From Pyrus communis (taxonomy: Eukaryota; Streptophyta; Magnoliopsida; Rosales; Rosaceae), in assembly GCF_963583255.1 (NCBI RefSeq), contig NC_084807.1, forward strand, positions 29,524,381 through 29,588,380: a DNA stretch of 64,000 bases, given 5' to 3'. The notes under the pieces were generated by a model. It worked only from the letters and a program-made list of their open reading frames with translations. It was not told the DNA's origin and searched no databases. The position numbers and the translations under genes were made by a program. Shown here one piece after another: positions 35,065-46,758 of the stretch. Every line of letters begins with the position of its first letter. Position 1 is the stretch's first letter.

Positions 35065-35562
35065 TCAATTTTTCTCGATGAGATGCATGCCACTGTTGAA
35101 CGAGATAAAAATATATGTATATATATTACTAGCACACTTTTTGTAACACAATAAAATATGTAGATTGAGGAAGCGATTACCATGTAATCCTCCTCTCGTA
35201 GAAGAAACTTGCAGAGCCGATTTTGATAACGAATATGCCACTAATTCATTTGCCCTCTCTTCACTTAAGGCCTCAATCCCGCCATTATAATCATCTACTT
35301 CGTGGGAAAATGCCTTCGTGGCAGTAAGTTTGCCTGAGCCCATTGCAGCAAATTGTTTGATCTCCTTTTTACTTCCTTTCGGCTTATCCTTTGATTTGTA
35401 GTGATATTTGACGGCATATGCCCCTATTCCGCCTCTATTAGGGTTTAGGGTATAACTTAAACACTTGCGTTTAAGGCAAGAGTTTAAGTTTTCATATTCA
35501 CCGTTGCTATTTTCCGTAATCATTTGGTACAAGTTTTCTCTTATACCGGTGTCTAGCTGCAT
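35065..35562 (-). CDS. Unassigned ORF next to the duplicated LBD tail
   Basis: A 165-codon open frame. The first third lies antisense to the duplicated LBD intron. The rest reads GGIGAYAVKYHYKSKDKPKG, then KLTATKAFSHEVDDYNGGIE and ALSEERANELVAYSLSKSAL, which is charged, helical-looking and protein-like in composition. I do not recognise it. It could be a captured exon of another gene read in this direction or a chance frame. No splice partners or promoter are clear. Confidence 0.25.
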   Translation of the reverse strand: MQLDTGIRENLYQMITENSNGEYENLNSCLKRKCLSYTLNPNRGGIGAYAVKYHYKSKDKPKGSKKEIKQFAAMGSGKLTATKAFSHEVDDYNGGIEALSEERANELVAYSLSKSALQVSSTRGGLHGNRFLNLHILLCYKKCASNIYTYIFISFNSGMHLIEKN

Positions 35563-35910
35563 AATATGTACATATTAACGTTATAGCCAAATAGAGAAGT
35601 TGAATTCCAATGAACTATATATTTGCTTTTGTTATGTTGTAATTTATTTCCTGACCTTATGTAATAAAATTTGTTTTGTTTTGTTGTTGTAGGTCATCAA
35701 ATAATTGGCAAGACAATCGAAGGCACAATATGGGAAGGAGGATCATAATATATACTTGCAAAATGAATTGTATTATATTGTCATAAGCCTTTCATCTTAA
35801 GCGTGACTGCTTGAGGAAAGAACAATATACATGTCAGTGTTTTCTTTCAACCTTTCACTTGCAGCTAAGCTAAAATGTACAAGTGATAAGAAGTATGTGT
35901 TGTAGTAACT
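35436..35910 (+). pseudogene. Duplicated 3' part of the LBD gene (intron end + last exon)
   Basis: Matches 44542-45076 of the LBD gene: 'gttttcatattcaccgttgc', 'acaagttttctcttatacc' and 'gtaatttatttcctgacc' occur in both. The last exon is also copied: after TTGTTGTAG the copy encodes GHQIIGKTIEGTIWEGGS and stop, against GQFNEIIGKRIEGTIWEGGS in the gene. Exon 1 with the LOB domain is absent. The copy lacks the SINE-like insertion found in the LBD intron at about 44666-44722. Confidence 0.85.
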
Positions 35911-36430
35911 AAACTAAAAAAATAAATTAAATATATTTGACTCCTTCTCGTGAAACACTATGAAAGAATATGAAACATATGAAAAAATTAAATTAAATAA
36001 ATTTGACTCCTTCTTGCAGCTAAACTAAAAAATTAAATAAAATATATTTGACTCCATCTCGTGAAACACTATGAAACACATGAAATAATTTTTTAAATTA
36101 TTTTAGCCGTTGAATTTAAATTTGGACTGTTAGATTTTTTTTTTTCGTTAAATTTGATCATATTAGATTTTAACTGTTGAATTCAATGAATATATAAATA
36201 TAAAACTATAAAAAAAAAATTACACATATATGATAGGCCAGCCCACTAGACCAAAGGAAATTTTGGGCTAAATTTGCTTCAAAAATGAGTTTTGGGTTAA
36301 AACTCATATTTGGCCTAAGGGTTGGAGCAAGTTTAGAACCTAAATTTGAGTTTACCTCGAGATTCAAGTAGGTAATGTAATTGATTCTTCTTGTAATAAG
36401 ATTCACTTGTATTTTTTACTAAAAAAAATA

Positions 36431-36592
36431 TCAGGAAAACTAACGAAAAGGGCTTGAAGACTTTGAGTTTTAATGATAAGGACAAAATAAATGGTAAAGT
36501 AAATAGTACATGATTGATATTTTAGTGTGAAAATATGATTTTTCGTTAAAATAAACAATACCTGGAGCTTTTCGTTAAAATTTTCAAAAATA
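36431..36592. mobile_element. MITE with ends GGAAAACTAACGAAAAG / CTTTTCGTTAAAATTTTC
   Basis: The two ends are near inverted repeats. The interior ('gactttgagttttaatgata', 'aaataaatggtaaagtaaat') is non-coding. The same family occurs inverted at about 51044-51202, with 'ggagttttaacgaaacactc' at one end and 'tttcattagttttc' at the other. Confidence 0.7.
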
Positions 36593-36767
36593 ACTCAACT
36601 GTTTTTCTTTAAAAGCATTTTTAATCATTTTAAAAAAAAACTTTCAAACGATTATACATCTCCGCCAGCCGTGTTATGTTAATATAACTTTATCGTCTCC
36701 TTTCTTCCACAAAAGCAAACAAAGCACTCTGAAATCTTCGGCACCCGCGACATTAGAGCATAGAGAT

Positions 36768-38908
36768 ATGCTGGTGCAGTCCATTTGGTGTCGCACTTCA
36801 CCTTCACTTTCATCCACAGCCAGCTTCTTCACAATCACTCCACTCCCTCTCTTCTTTCCGAGCTGCCTCAAACACCCCGGGACATTCAAGTTCTACGCTT
36901 CTTTCACCCACTCGAATCTCATCAAGACCAGGAAAGAAGTCAAATTTACGTCCCCCAATGACGAAAACACTTCAGTTCCCAGCTATCCAATTGCTCAAAC
37001 CACTGGAGAGGAACTTTCGGGCGAATCATACAACAATTTGATAAGTGGGTTCTGCAGGGCAGGGCATATCGACAAGGCCATGGCTGTTCTTGCAGAAATG
37101 GAAGCTCTCGGCGTTCGACCCAATTCGGTGTCTTACGCTCATTTGATTGACGGTCTTGGAAGCAATGGCAGGACTTTGGAGGCCGATGTGTTGTTTCAGG
37201 AAATGATATGTTCTGGGTTGAGGCCACGAATCAGGGTTTACAATGTTATGCTCAGAGGGTGTTTGAAGAAAGGCCTCTTAGAACTTGCTACTAGAGTTTT
37301 GGCAGTAATGGGCGATTTGGGTGTGGAGAAAAATGAAGAGACGTATGAGATTCTTCTTGATTACTATGTCAGTGCCGGGAGGTTGGAAGATACCTGGTCA
37401 ATGATTAATGAGATGAAGCGGAAGCGGTTTCGGTTGAGCTCGTTTGTGTATAGCAAGGTTATTGGTCTTTACAGGGACAATGGGATGTGGAAGAAGGCAA
37501 TGGACATTGTGGGAGAGATAAGGGAAATGGGGATGGCATTGGATAAACAGATTTTCAACAGCATTATTGATACGTTTGGGAAATATGGCGAATTGGACGA
37601 AGCTTTGGAAGTGTTTGATAAAATGAAACAAGAAGGTCTGAAGCCTGATATAACGACGTTTAATTCGTTGATAAGGTGGCATTGTAAAGCAGGGAATATA
37701 AGCAAGGCTCTTGAGTTGTTTACCGAGATGCAGGAACAGGGGTTGTATCCTGATCCAAAGATCTTTGTCACTGTTATTAGCCGATTAGGGGAGCAGGGGA
37801 AGTGGGATATGATCCAGAAGACTTTTGAGAATATGAAGCGCCGAGGGCATAAGAAAAGTGGGATAATTTATGCTGTTTTGGTTGATATTTATGGGCAGTA
37901 TGGAAAATTTCAGGATGCTCAAGAGTGCATATCTGCCCTAAAGGCGGAAGGTCTTATTCCTTCAGCCAGTATGTTTTGTGTCTTAGCAAATGCCTACGCT
38001 CAACAGGTTTTCTGATTCTCCCAACGTTGTTTTCGTTTTATTTCATTATATCTCGAAATATATCCATATCTTGTGCATATTACAACGTCTGTATTCTTTT
38101 TAATGCAGGGATTATGTCATCAGACGGTTAAGGTGCTTCAGCTCATGGAAGCTGAGGGAATCGAACCAAACGTCATAATGCTGAATGTGCTGATCAATGC
38201 ATTCGGTGTTGCTGGTAGATATTTAGAGGCGTTATCCATTTATCACCATATAAAAGAAAGTGTAAGTCTTGTTTCTGCCTATATTGTTTTCTTGTTGGGC
38301 TGTCAGATATCTTGAATTTCTTCAAGCAATTCAGTTTCTGTGATACTTTCAAGCTAAGTTTCTAATGGTGATGCTTTTTTTGTCTGTGAAGGGTTTTAGT
38401 CCTGATGTGGTTACTTATACTACCCTTATGAAGGCGTTTATTAGGGCAAGGAAGTTTGACAAGGTGCTTATATTCTTTAGGAAAATTAAAGGCACCTTTT
38501 GTTATTATTAACGACACTTTCTTTATTGTTAAGGACATTTTTTTTAATTCAAACCCTTATGGAGTGTGACTCCCTTTTTGTTTTCTTGTCATTGTGATAC
38601 AAAAAATGTCCTTAATAATAAGAAAAGTTGTCGTGTTTCTTCGATAAAAAAACAAAGTTTTGTGAGGGACTCTTTAGTAGTTCTCCCCACTTGAATATTC
38701 AGTAACTTTAAAATCTCTAGTTTCCAACTCGAGAAAGAGAGTAGGAAGCTTGTTTTCTTTTCTAAATCTCTAAATATGCAAGCGGTTTCTTGATCAGGTC
38801 CCGGAGATATACAAGGAAATGGAACGTGCCGGATGCACTCCGGATAGAAAGGCTAGACAGATGTTACAAGTTGCTTTAATGGTCCTTCAACAGAGGTATT
38901 GTGAGTAA
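36768..38908 (+). CDS. P-class PPR protein, CRP1-like C-terminus
   Basis: Four exons: 36768-38006, 38109-38261, 38392-38463 and 38798-38908; 524 aa. The N-terminus (MLVQSIWCRTSPSLSSTASF) looks like an organelle presequence. From about residue 85 there are about a dozen PPR motifs (YNNLISGFCRAGHIDKAMAV; FNSIIDTFGKYGELDEALEV; TYTTLMKAFIRARKFDKVPE). No E/DYW domain is present. The end (PEIYKEMERAGCTPDRKARQ) resembles the last repeats of CRP1-type plastid proteins, so binding of an organellar transcript is likely; the target is unknown. A downstream exon-like stretch (about 38947-38995) and 39190-39450 may be spliced 3' UTR. Intron 3 holds a hairpin element. Confidence 0.9.
38505..38640. mobile_element. 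Fold-back element in PPR intron 3
   Basis: 'acgacactttctttattgtt' and 'aaggacatttttt' (about 38511-38542) are matched inversely by 'aaaaaatgtccttaataata' and 'agaaaagttgtcgt' (about 38603-38636). It forms a ~130-bp hairpin. Confidence 0.7.
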
Positions 38909-40305
38909 TAGTGAATAGATTGGGTTATGATGCAATGTGCTTGTGCAGTTGGGTATGGACACAGCCTATGATCCTTTCAGCAGTCCAACTAGGGTGAGCT
39001 TTTTAATCTTCTCTGTCACGATTTTTTTTTCTTGTTCACTTTACGTCTCAGACTCCAAGACTCCTAGAATCCTAGTCGTATGGCTTTGTACCATACTGAA
39101 CTTGTTTTTGGTTTGTCAAATGCTTCCTCAGACCTTATGGGATGCCGGTCGCATGAACACCTCAAACCAAATGGGGTGTTGATTTTTATCACATTATAGT
39201 GCACAACTGATAATCTCAAGGGATTGTACGGGAAGCAAGAGTACTCGGAGATAATGAAACCTGCTTCTGGTTTAGCAGTTGGAACATGGACAACACCAGG
39301 ACTTGCAACACGAAAGCACTTACTTCGGAGTTGAGAGGACGAGTCACTTTTATGAGCCATACCATCTTGGTTCCTATGAAGAGCATTGATTTGGAAGAAT
39401 TGACTTCAAAGGGCTGCAGCTCAAACAGGCCTTCCTCCCATACATGATACATTGAATGATTGGGAAAATTGGCGTTTCAAAGTGCCACATTCAGTCCTCC
39501 TGCCATTTCAGCAATGATATATATTTTAGAGTCGACTCGTATTATCTCCACCATACCCATGTAATTATAGGATACTTGTTTAAACTCATCTTTTTAAATT
39601 ATAATACTTCTTTTACCTTAAAATGTTTCAAGTTTTAACTCGCCTCTAGGCATGCGCGTACACTCTTTTATAATATAATATAATTATTATTTATTATTAC
39701 TATGGAATATGAGAAGTTGCTATGGACAATTGGATGCGTCCTGCAAAATACCTTGGAATGAAATTTTACATCTCTTGTTAGGGTAGAAAGCTGTCAAATT
39801 TCAACGGAAAATGTTATCCACAAATTAATTTTTACTTTTAACACACCGTTAGGTATTTTTGGCTATTGATCTTGTTCAATTAATTCGACCCGACGATCGA
39901 AAATTAAGAGAAGTTTGTAAGAAGTAAAAATGAGTGTGTGGATAACCTTTTTTTTTTTTTTTTTGAACAAACGATATTAAGGGACAGGGTAGGCTTAACC
40001 TCATAATAAATTAGCAATAATGTGATTCAAATTCGCATTTGATGAAAATCGAACCTAAACCTCTTTTAAATAAGTCATTGGTGATTTTCTTAAGTTAAGG
40101 GCATTTTAATTTTTTTATTGGAGAATTTGACCAAAAGGCTGTAGGTGAGATAAAAAAGGATGACGACGTATTCCTGGATAGAACCGTCGACACTCGACAG
40201 AATAAAGGGTTAGCCAAATGATTTTCGTCTTCCAAAATTGTCGACAGAATCTGTGAAGTTCCATCTCTCTCTCGGGCGACTGCGTTGATTACTGCGAGAT
40301 CGAAA
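38909..40305. other. PPR 3' region and intergenic DNA
   Basis: Probable 3' UTR of the PPR gene to about 39600, then AT-rich intergenic DNA with a SINE-like insertion at about 39948-40080. No independent gene is supported. Confidence 0.5.
39948..40080 (-). mobile_element. SINE-like element (poly-T end, reverse tRNA-like B box)
   Basis: A poly-T run at 39948-39964 is followed by 'gaacaaacgatatt' and, about 85 bp later, 'gaaaatcgaacctaaacctc', the reverse complement of a tRNA-like promoter B box. The copies at about 53391-53558 and 58590-58725 carry the same words in plus orientation. Confidence 0.6.
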
Positions 40306-42634
40306 ATGGAGAAGGAGGCAAATGGCTCGTCTCCTTCAACCGAGTTAGGGATGGAGTCCACCGCCTCCGGCCCTGCCATCTGGGAGCAAATTGAGCTTTC
40401 CGAGAGGTCGGTCAGTTGTTCTCTAGTGTTGGATTGGATTGGATTGGATTGGATTATTTTGTCTCCTCCGATTGTTTTTCGAACTGTGATGTGATTATTT
40501 TGCATGCTGCAGCTACCTTGTTTGCTCAATGTACGAGGAAGCAGCCTCATTAGCCTCCTCTATTCTGAAGCCTCTTTCACAACACAGTCAACACCTTGAA
40601 GCCGACGGCGACCGCTTCGAGCTCTACGACATGTCGGAATCGGCCGGTATGGTGCTTGTGCAATCCTTAAAACAACTTGGAAGGTATGTATCTTCAATTC
40701 ATTTGTTCTTATGAATGTAGTAACTTCATTTTTTGTGGGATTGATTGCTTGCACACAATGAAAGTTTACAAAAGCACAATTTGGCCTTGTTAGGATTGGA
40801 TTGGGATTGGTATCGATAACCCGCTATATTCACGGAATATTGAATGTTTGATATTGTGGATGTGATTGGTTCATGCAGGACATCAGAGATTCTGAATGAG
40901 CTCAAACCATTGTTTGCCTCTGTTGGTACTATCCCTGTTCAAGCTCTTCTCACTGGGTACTCTCATCTGTGACTCAAGTTATTCTTTTGATTAACATTTC
41001 ATATCGTTTGATTTTACGATTTCAACCATTGATGGACTTAGAAAAACCACTGTTCAGGGCGATGCTTACCGCTTCTCTTGGACCTATCCAAAAGTGTGTA
41101 TTGTTTAAAGTTCTTACATTGAAATTCTATTTGTTTGAAAAGGAGGTCGATATAACTGTAAGAAAGTAATTATAACGGTGTAAACTTAAAATGATTCCTG
41201 AAAAATCCTCTTTATTTTTGTCCAACCCAGTTGAAAACCAAATATATAGATGTCTGCAAAAAGATCTCTAAGTTTGACCCATAACAACGCTTTTTTTACA
41301 TGATTTTCACATTGCTTTTAGCCTTTTAAACAGAAAGAATCTCGCCAAGCATAACTGGATTTTTCAGTTTCATTTTTCTGTCTTATCTTGTTTGTCAGGG
41401 TATGTTTTTATATATCAGAAGGGCATTCCCTTGGTATTCAAGAATTTCTGGAAGAGTTCCTTAGCAGCTGGAGTTTTGTGGATGAACAATACTATGTTCT
41501 TGCTAGTACAGAAAAATTTGCGGATAATGCAAAAAGAAGTGATGAGCATTTTGTTCTGGGAGTTGACAAGTATGTAGAAGTAGTTGAGGTCTATGTGCTG
41601 AAGCTTCTGGGAACCGTTTTGAATGATGTCAAGCTTGCAACCTCTTGGGTTGAGACTGCTGAATTACCTGAGGATAGGAGACAGGTAACTACATCTATAT
41701 GCATCTTATGTTAGACTCGGCACTGCGACAATTGATTGAGGTGGTCCTATTGTTTGTACTTTATGTCTATTAAATATAAACAAATTTCACTTTTTTTATC
41801 GTTACCCTATTCATCGTAAATTATGTCTGCCTCTTGAATGGCAAGCCGCACTCCTTATTAAGTACAAGTATGGCTGAGTCGCTTATTGAAGAAGTTTCTT
41901 CCATGTGCTATGAGACTGTCCTCTAACTTATTTCTTTTCTTGAATTCTTGCCATAATGCTTATTCGTGTGAATATAACTTAATTTAGAATGGTATGTTAT
42001 GTTAATCGAAGTCATAGGTTAAAAGAATTGATACCAGTTCAGAGTCTTCCATGTCTTTCTAGGTACTTTTGAGAAGATTACACTCACTACATTCTGTTAA
42101 AGCCACAAACTCACCGCAAGGATCCCTGTCGTCTTCACTGGAGGACAACTATGATGTGGAGCAGATAGCTGTGCCTGCCGGATATCCAAAAGCCAGATAT
42201 GGAGGGACTGTTAAGAAACAAACAGTTTTTAATCTGTCCAAAAAGTTGGAACCATGTGTCTGGTGGTTCCGTACGATCACTCTGAAATTTGGTAGTGCTC
42301 GGGTGGTAATATCTAATGGAAAGATTGTCTCAGGATTCTTGATTTTGCTCATATATTACATTTTGCGGAGAAAACAAGCTACCATAAAGAGGTGAGTTAT
42401 ACTCCATAATCAACATGCATGTCTTCAATGCCCATGTCAAACTATTGATTCCATTCCCGTGGTAATCATTTGAGATTTCGCAAATATATATTTGTTCGTC
42501 ACAGGACTATTCAGAGACAAGCTTTGACAATGAAGAAAGCTCTGGTGGACTTGTGGCAGCTTGCATTTTCATACCAGGTGAATCCTTTAGCTGCTGTTCA
42601 ACCTCTTGCCGCTGCAACACAAGGAGGCCGGTGA
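40306..42634 (+). CDS. APEM9: APEM9-like peroxisomal membrane protein (PEX1-PEX6 anchor)
   Basis: Six exons: 40306-40406, 40513-40683, 40879-40956, 41399-41684, 42063-42391 and 42505-42634; 364 aa. After MEKEANGSSPSTELGMESTA the protein has ESYLVCSMYEEAASLASSIL, a short helical repeat region (LLTGVCFYISEGHSLGIQEF, DKYVEVVEVYVLKLLGTVLN) and, in exon 5, a hydrophobic segment (GKIVSGFLILLIYYILRRKQ) that is a likely single membrane anchor near the C-terminus. This layout fits Arabidopsis APEM9 (At3g10572), which tethers the PEX1-PEX6 ATPase to peroxisomes in place of yeast Pex15/animal PEX26. Identification is from remembered family features, so a search should confirm it. A 'ggattggattggattggatt' run starts the first intron. 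Confidence 0.82.
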
Positions 42635-43768
42635 TTTAATTTTAGGCGTTCTCCCTTGAATATTCGCTCTTTACTATGAAAACCAACTGCCAATAGCAGA
42701 GTTCTGTTGTGTGAAAGTGCATTAGTATGAACTACTAAACTGCCAAAAGCAATGATAAAAATCTGGGTTGTTGATTGAGAAAACCTGTCTGTTGCATTTT
42801 GTTTTTGCTCATTTCTTTTGGTTGGTTTTTTATTTGGTCACAGGTAAATGAAATTGGAATAATCAAAGCCTAGCGATGAGGGTGGGTAGGGTGAGGAGAA
42901 GGTTGTGTACAGGGTTTGAAACTCTCCAATGTAACAAAGGAAACTAGTTGGAATCGTCAAACAAGTCACTGTATATCAATCAAAAACGAATGCACACCCG
43001 AATTTAAGTATAATGGTAACATCACGTGGCCGTGTTTGAGTACACTAACACATTAGTCTCACTGTGACGGGCCTAACGATATGACTGGGCGTTTCGTTGC
43101 AAATACTAAATGTGGGCTTGAGCTTGAGTACCGAGGAAGTGGGCTGTGCGCCCAATAGTCCAAGACACCTACTGATTACCAAAAATCATCTCCAATTATT
43201 TTATTGTTTTCCATACAAGTCTCTTTCTTGCTGTGAGCTACCTAAAACCCTGATCAACCCTGCACAAGTCATTCTTTTTAACCCAAAGGCGTGCCATCTT
43301 TACATGCTACGTACTTTTCAGATATAAGATTTAAAGCCTTCTCCGCCAGGCCATTTCTATTTTTTATACCAACAAGGTTCGTAAGCTTCTTGTTCCTCTC
43401 TTTGTTTAAGTTACTTGAATGAAATCTCATTTTTTTTAAAAAGAAGTGACCTCAAGCCAACAAGACTCTCCATTTTTAGAAGGTTTGGTGAACATCTGTG
43501 TTATATAGCTTTACTTTACTTTGCAAAGAGGTTATTTTCACGACTCAAACCGTGACCTTTCGATCATAAATAAACAATATTTCTGTTGTGCCAAGGCTCG
43601 CACTCGAAAAATCGTTTCTTATAAATAGAAAAAGTTAATTGAATTTTCGTTGATTACTTTTTTTTCTTTCGCAATCATGTTAACCAATTACTCTTGTTGG
43701 TATTATATCTAATTGAATTTGTTTTAATTTATTAAAGTAGTGTGTATATATATATAGGGTTTAAGATC
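42635..43768. other. Intergenic DNA between APEM9 and the LBD gene
   Basis: APEM9 3' UTR to about 42850, then non-coding DNA. 'tgtatatatatata' at 43742-43756, just before the LBD start, could be its TATA region or a simple repeat in the leader. No other feature seen. Confidence 0.45.
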
Positions 43769-44901
43769 ATGCAGAGGACGAATAACAATGGCACAGCAGG
43801 ATCAACACAACCGGCATGTGCAGCATGCAAACATCAAAGGAAAAAGTGTCATGCTGGTTGCATATTGGCACCGTATTTTCCTGCTGATAGAACTCGGGAA
43901 TTCCTCGCCGTGCACAAAGTTTTCGGGGTCAGCAACGTAACAAAGATGGTGAAGAATGTCGAGGAACCCAATCGGAGAAAGGTCGCTGAATCGTTGGTAT
44001 GGGAAGCTCTTTGTAGGCAAAAAGATCCAGTGCTCGGTGCGTACGGAGAGTATAGGATGGTTTCTGATGAGCTTAAAAGGTATAAGCAGCAGCAGAATCG
44101 TGAAAACCATACTGTTCCTTTACAAGTGCAAAAGGGATTGTGTTTCAACAAATCCTTGTCGGATTTGGTGGGTAATTGGAATGGTGGAATCACTAATGGA
44201 ATCACTAATGTTAACAATTCGGGTTATCTTCGTGATAACGACGATGTTATACCGGATTCAGCCCCGTTTGGTTACCCTTTAAATTGTGAACAACAGAGTC
44301 ATGAGAAGGTGGTAAAGCAAGTAAAAATGGTAGATTCTGTTGTTGTTCCACTACACCAGCAACAGCAGCATTATTCAGTCAACAATATCAATCAACGGTA
44401 TTATCTTACAGGTAAAATTTGTTGTTTATAATGCATGACAATTTTCATTTGATTGCATACATTTCATCGTGATTGAAATTTAACTTATGACAATGTTTAC
44501 TTATAACTTCTTCATCCAATGTCCTTTCCTGGCTTGTGTAATTAGGGTTTAGGGTTTAAGTTTTCATATTCCCCGTGGCTATTTTTCCGTAGTTTGGTAC
44601 AAGTTTTCTCTTATACCAGTATCTAGCTACATAGTACATACATAACGTTATAACTAAATGGAGAGTTTTTTTTTTTTTTTTTTTAGTACATTGATATTTT
44701 TACATTAAAGGAAGGGAAGAACTAATCGAGAAATTGAATTCGAATGAACTATTTACTATTGTTTTTATTATATATTTGTTATGTTGTAATTTATTTCCTG
44801 ACCAGATGTAACAAAATTTCTTTTGTTTTGTTGTTGTAGGTCAATTTAATGAAATAATTGGCAAGAGGATAGAAGGCACAATATGGGAAGGAGGATCATA
44901 A
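43769..44901 (+). CDS. LOB-domain (LBD) transcription factor, LBD22/27-like
   Basis: Two exons: 43769-44411 and 44840-44901; 234 aa. I start at MQRTNNNGTAGSTQPACAAC; the frame is open upstream to another ATG at 43742. The LOB zinc-finger motif is complete: Cys17-x2-Cys20-x6-Cys27-x3-Cys31. The GAS block follows (HKVFGVSNVTKMVKNVEEPN), then a Leu-spaced region (AYGEYRMVSDELKRY). The C-terminal half is Asn/Gln-rich and ends GQFNEIIGKRIEGTIWEGGS. LBD proteins are plant-specific DNA-binding regulators of organ boundaries and pollen; the class I VSN-type motif suggests the LBD22/27 branch (moderate certainty). The intron carries a SINE-like insertion. The second half of the gene is duplicated at 35436-35910. 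Confidence 0.92.
44666..44722 (-). mobile_element. Short SINE-like insertion in the LBD intron
   Basis: A T-run (44666-44685) followed by 'agtacattgatatttttaca' and 'ttaaaggaaggga'. The same words open the longer element at 60978. The duplicated intron at 35590 continues without it. Confidence 0.65.
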
Positions 44902-46758
44902 TACTTGCATTAATTAAAGATTTTATTATATATTGTTTTAAGCCCCGTCCCTCTTCTTTCATCTTAAGCGTGACTGCTTGAAGAAAGAACAATATACATG
45001 TGTCAGTTTCTTCTTTTAATCTTTCACTTGTAGATAAACAAGTGACACGAAGTATGTGTGACAGTAAGTGAACTACAATACTATTCAAAACGTATGCAAC
45101 TACATGTATATTATGCATTAAGTGATTTGAACTCAAGCCCCGTCCATATTTTTATCTACTGAACTTTTATTTTTAGTTTTGTTAGGAGAAATTAGGTTCT
45201 CATCCTTATTTTTTCTACTCCATTGATTAAAACCTTATTCATTTTCAAATTTTTAGCAAGATCATTCGGTTTTAATAAATGCCATTAATTATTCAAAAAC
45301 AAAATATTTACATGTCAAGATAATTAAGTTTTATTTTTAAATATATTCATTTAGTATTAGAAACGTTAGAGTTGGTATATTATATTTATGGCTAAACTTT
45401 TTATCATATTGTACCCATTTTTAATTTGCAACCATTTTTTAAATTGTACTGATTTTCTTTTAAATTTTAATTTGTACCCATATATTAATTTCTTTTTGTC
45501 CCTTATTTTTTAACCTTTTATTTGTACTCATAATTTTTTTAACCTTTTATCTGTACCCATAATTTATTTATAATGTACCCATATTTTTTTTTTTACAAAT
45601 ATACCATTTTGTTATATGTAAAATGTATCCTTTTTTTTTTGTAAGTACCATTTTTTATGTAAAATGTGCCCATTTTTTAAAGTAAAATCTATTTATTTTT
45701 TAATCTAAAATGTACCATTGTTTTTTTAATATAAAATGTACCCATTGTTTTCTGTATAAAATGTGCCCACGTTTTAATGTAAATGTAGCCAAATTTTATT
45801 ATATAAATGTACTCATTTTATAAAAATAAAATAAAATCCCTTTTTTAATAATCTGGAATGCACCCATAAGCAATTCTTTTTTGTTTTTTTTGTTTTTTAT
45901 CAAAACCCATAAGCAATTTTGAATAATTAAATTTGTAGTGTAAATAACAGCCAAAAAAAAAAAAACGGTTGAATCTTTATTGGTATTATTGCATCTCTTT
46001 TATTATTATATCATTTACGTAGCAGGAGAGGGGCTTCAATAAAAAATATAAAATGCATAAAGTTTAAGTTTATAACGGTTAAAGAACAGGATCGCAACTA
46101 AACTATTCTTTTTTGTTATTATCAGTATATCGTACGTCATGGTTCACCAATGTTACGATGGTGACAAAGACTTCAACAGTTTCTTTGCTGCCATTGTTTC
46201 TGTTTGGGCCTAATCTATATTTTTTGGGCCTTGTTCGTTTTCTTTGTATTTTTGTTTGTTTGTTTGAATGAAACGCTCACTTGACCTAAAATAAAATAAA
46301 AAAATTACACCGTCCATGCAAATTGCCAATTTGCAAAGATGGATCTAAAGATTCTCCGAGTCGACCTAATTGACTAATTAGTTTGTCTTATGTAATGATA
46401 ACATGACGTTACTTGATCATTAATTAATTTATCTATTGATTTTAAACTCTTTATTTTACATTTTTGTTGTCGAGAGAACTCTTTATTTTACTTAATACCA
46501 ACAAAAATACATACAAGTTAACAAGACAGATCAAAGACAGTCTTAAAAAGTTGGTCGTTGTTAATACGCAATAATAACAAGAAGTTTTTAGTGAGTAGTG
46601 TTATCCACACATATTTTTTTAACTACTACATTCTTATCTTAAATTTTGACCGTCGAATCCATTAATTGAAAAAACCAAAGGACATAAACAACATAGTTTG
46701 TATAAGAAGTAAAAAATTATGTGTAGATATCACCGCAATTTTTTGTTTGTGTATCTCC
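44902..46758. other. LBD 3' region and AT-rich intergenic DNA
   Basis: LBD 3' UTR to about 45080, then AT-rich DNA containing the degenerate 'atgtaccca' repeat (45411-45872). No gene is seen. Confidence 0.5.
45411..45872. repeat. Degenerate 'AAATGTACCCATTTTT' repeat array
   Basis: About fifteen variants of the word 'tgtaccca' (also tgtactca, tgtgccca, tgtatcc, tgcaccca) recur every 20-40 bp in one orientation, separated by T/A runs. Period and length vary, so this is an old, shuffled array. Confidence 0.75.

Larger units (their letters stand above)
34191..36767. other. Intergenic DNA between RPL13 and the PPR gene
   Basis: AT-rich DNA with a (TA)n run at 34267-34282 and two near-identical 'atgaaacaattacaagatga' words (about 34819 and 34848). 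It also holds an unassigned antisense ORF (35065-35562), a duplicated LBD tail (35436-35910), repeated 'atttgactccttctcgtgaa' words at about 35935 and 36046, and a MITE at about 36431-36592. No complete gene is supported. Confidence 0.5.

Noticed and set aside
40285..40494. Single-exon ORF continuing past APEM9 exon 1
   Set aside because: Runs through the donor at 40407 into a GGATT repeat; the spliced frame joins the conserved ESYLVC segment.
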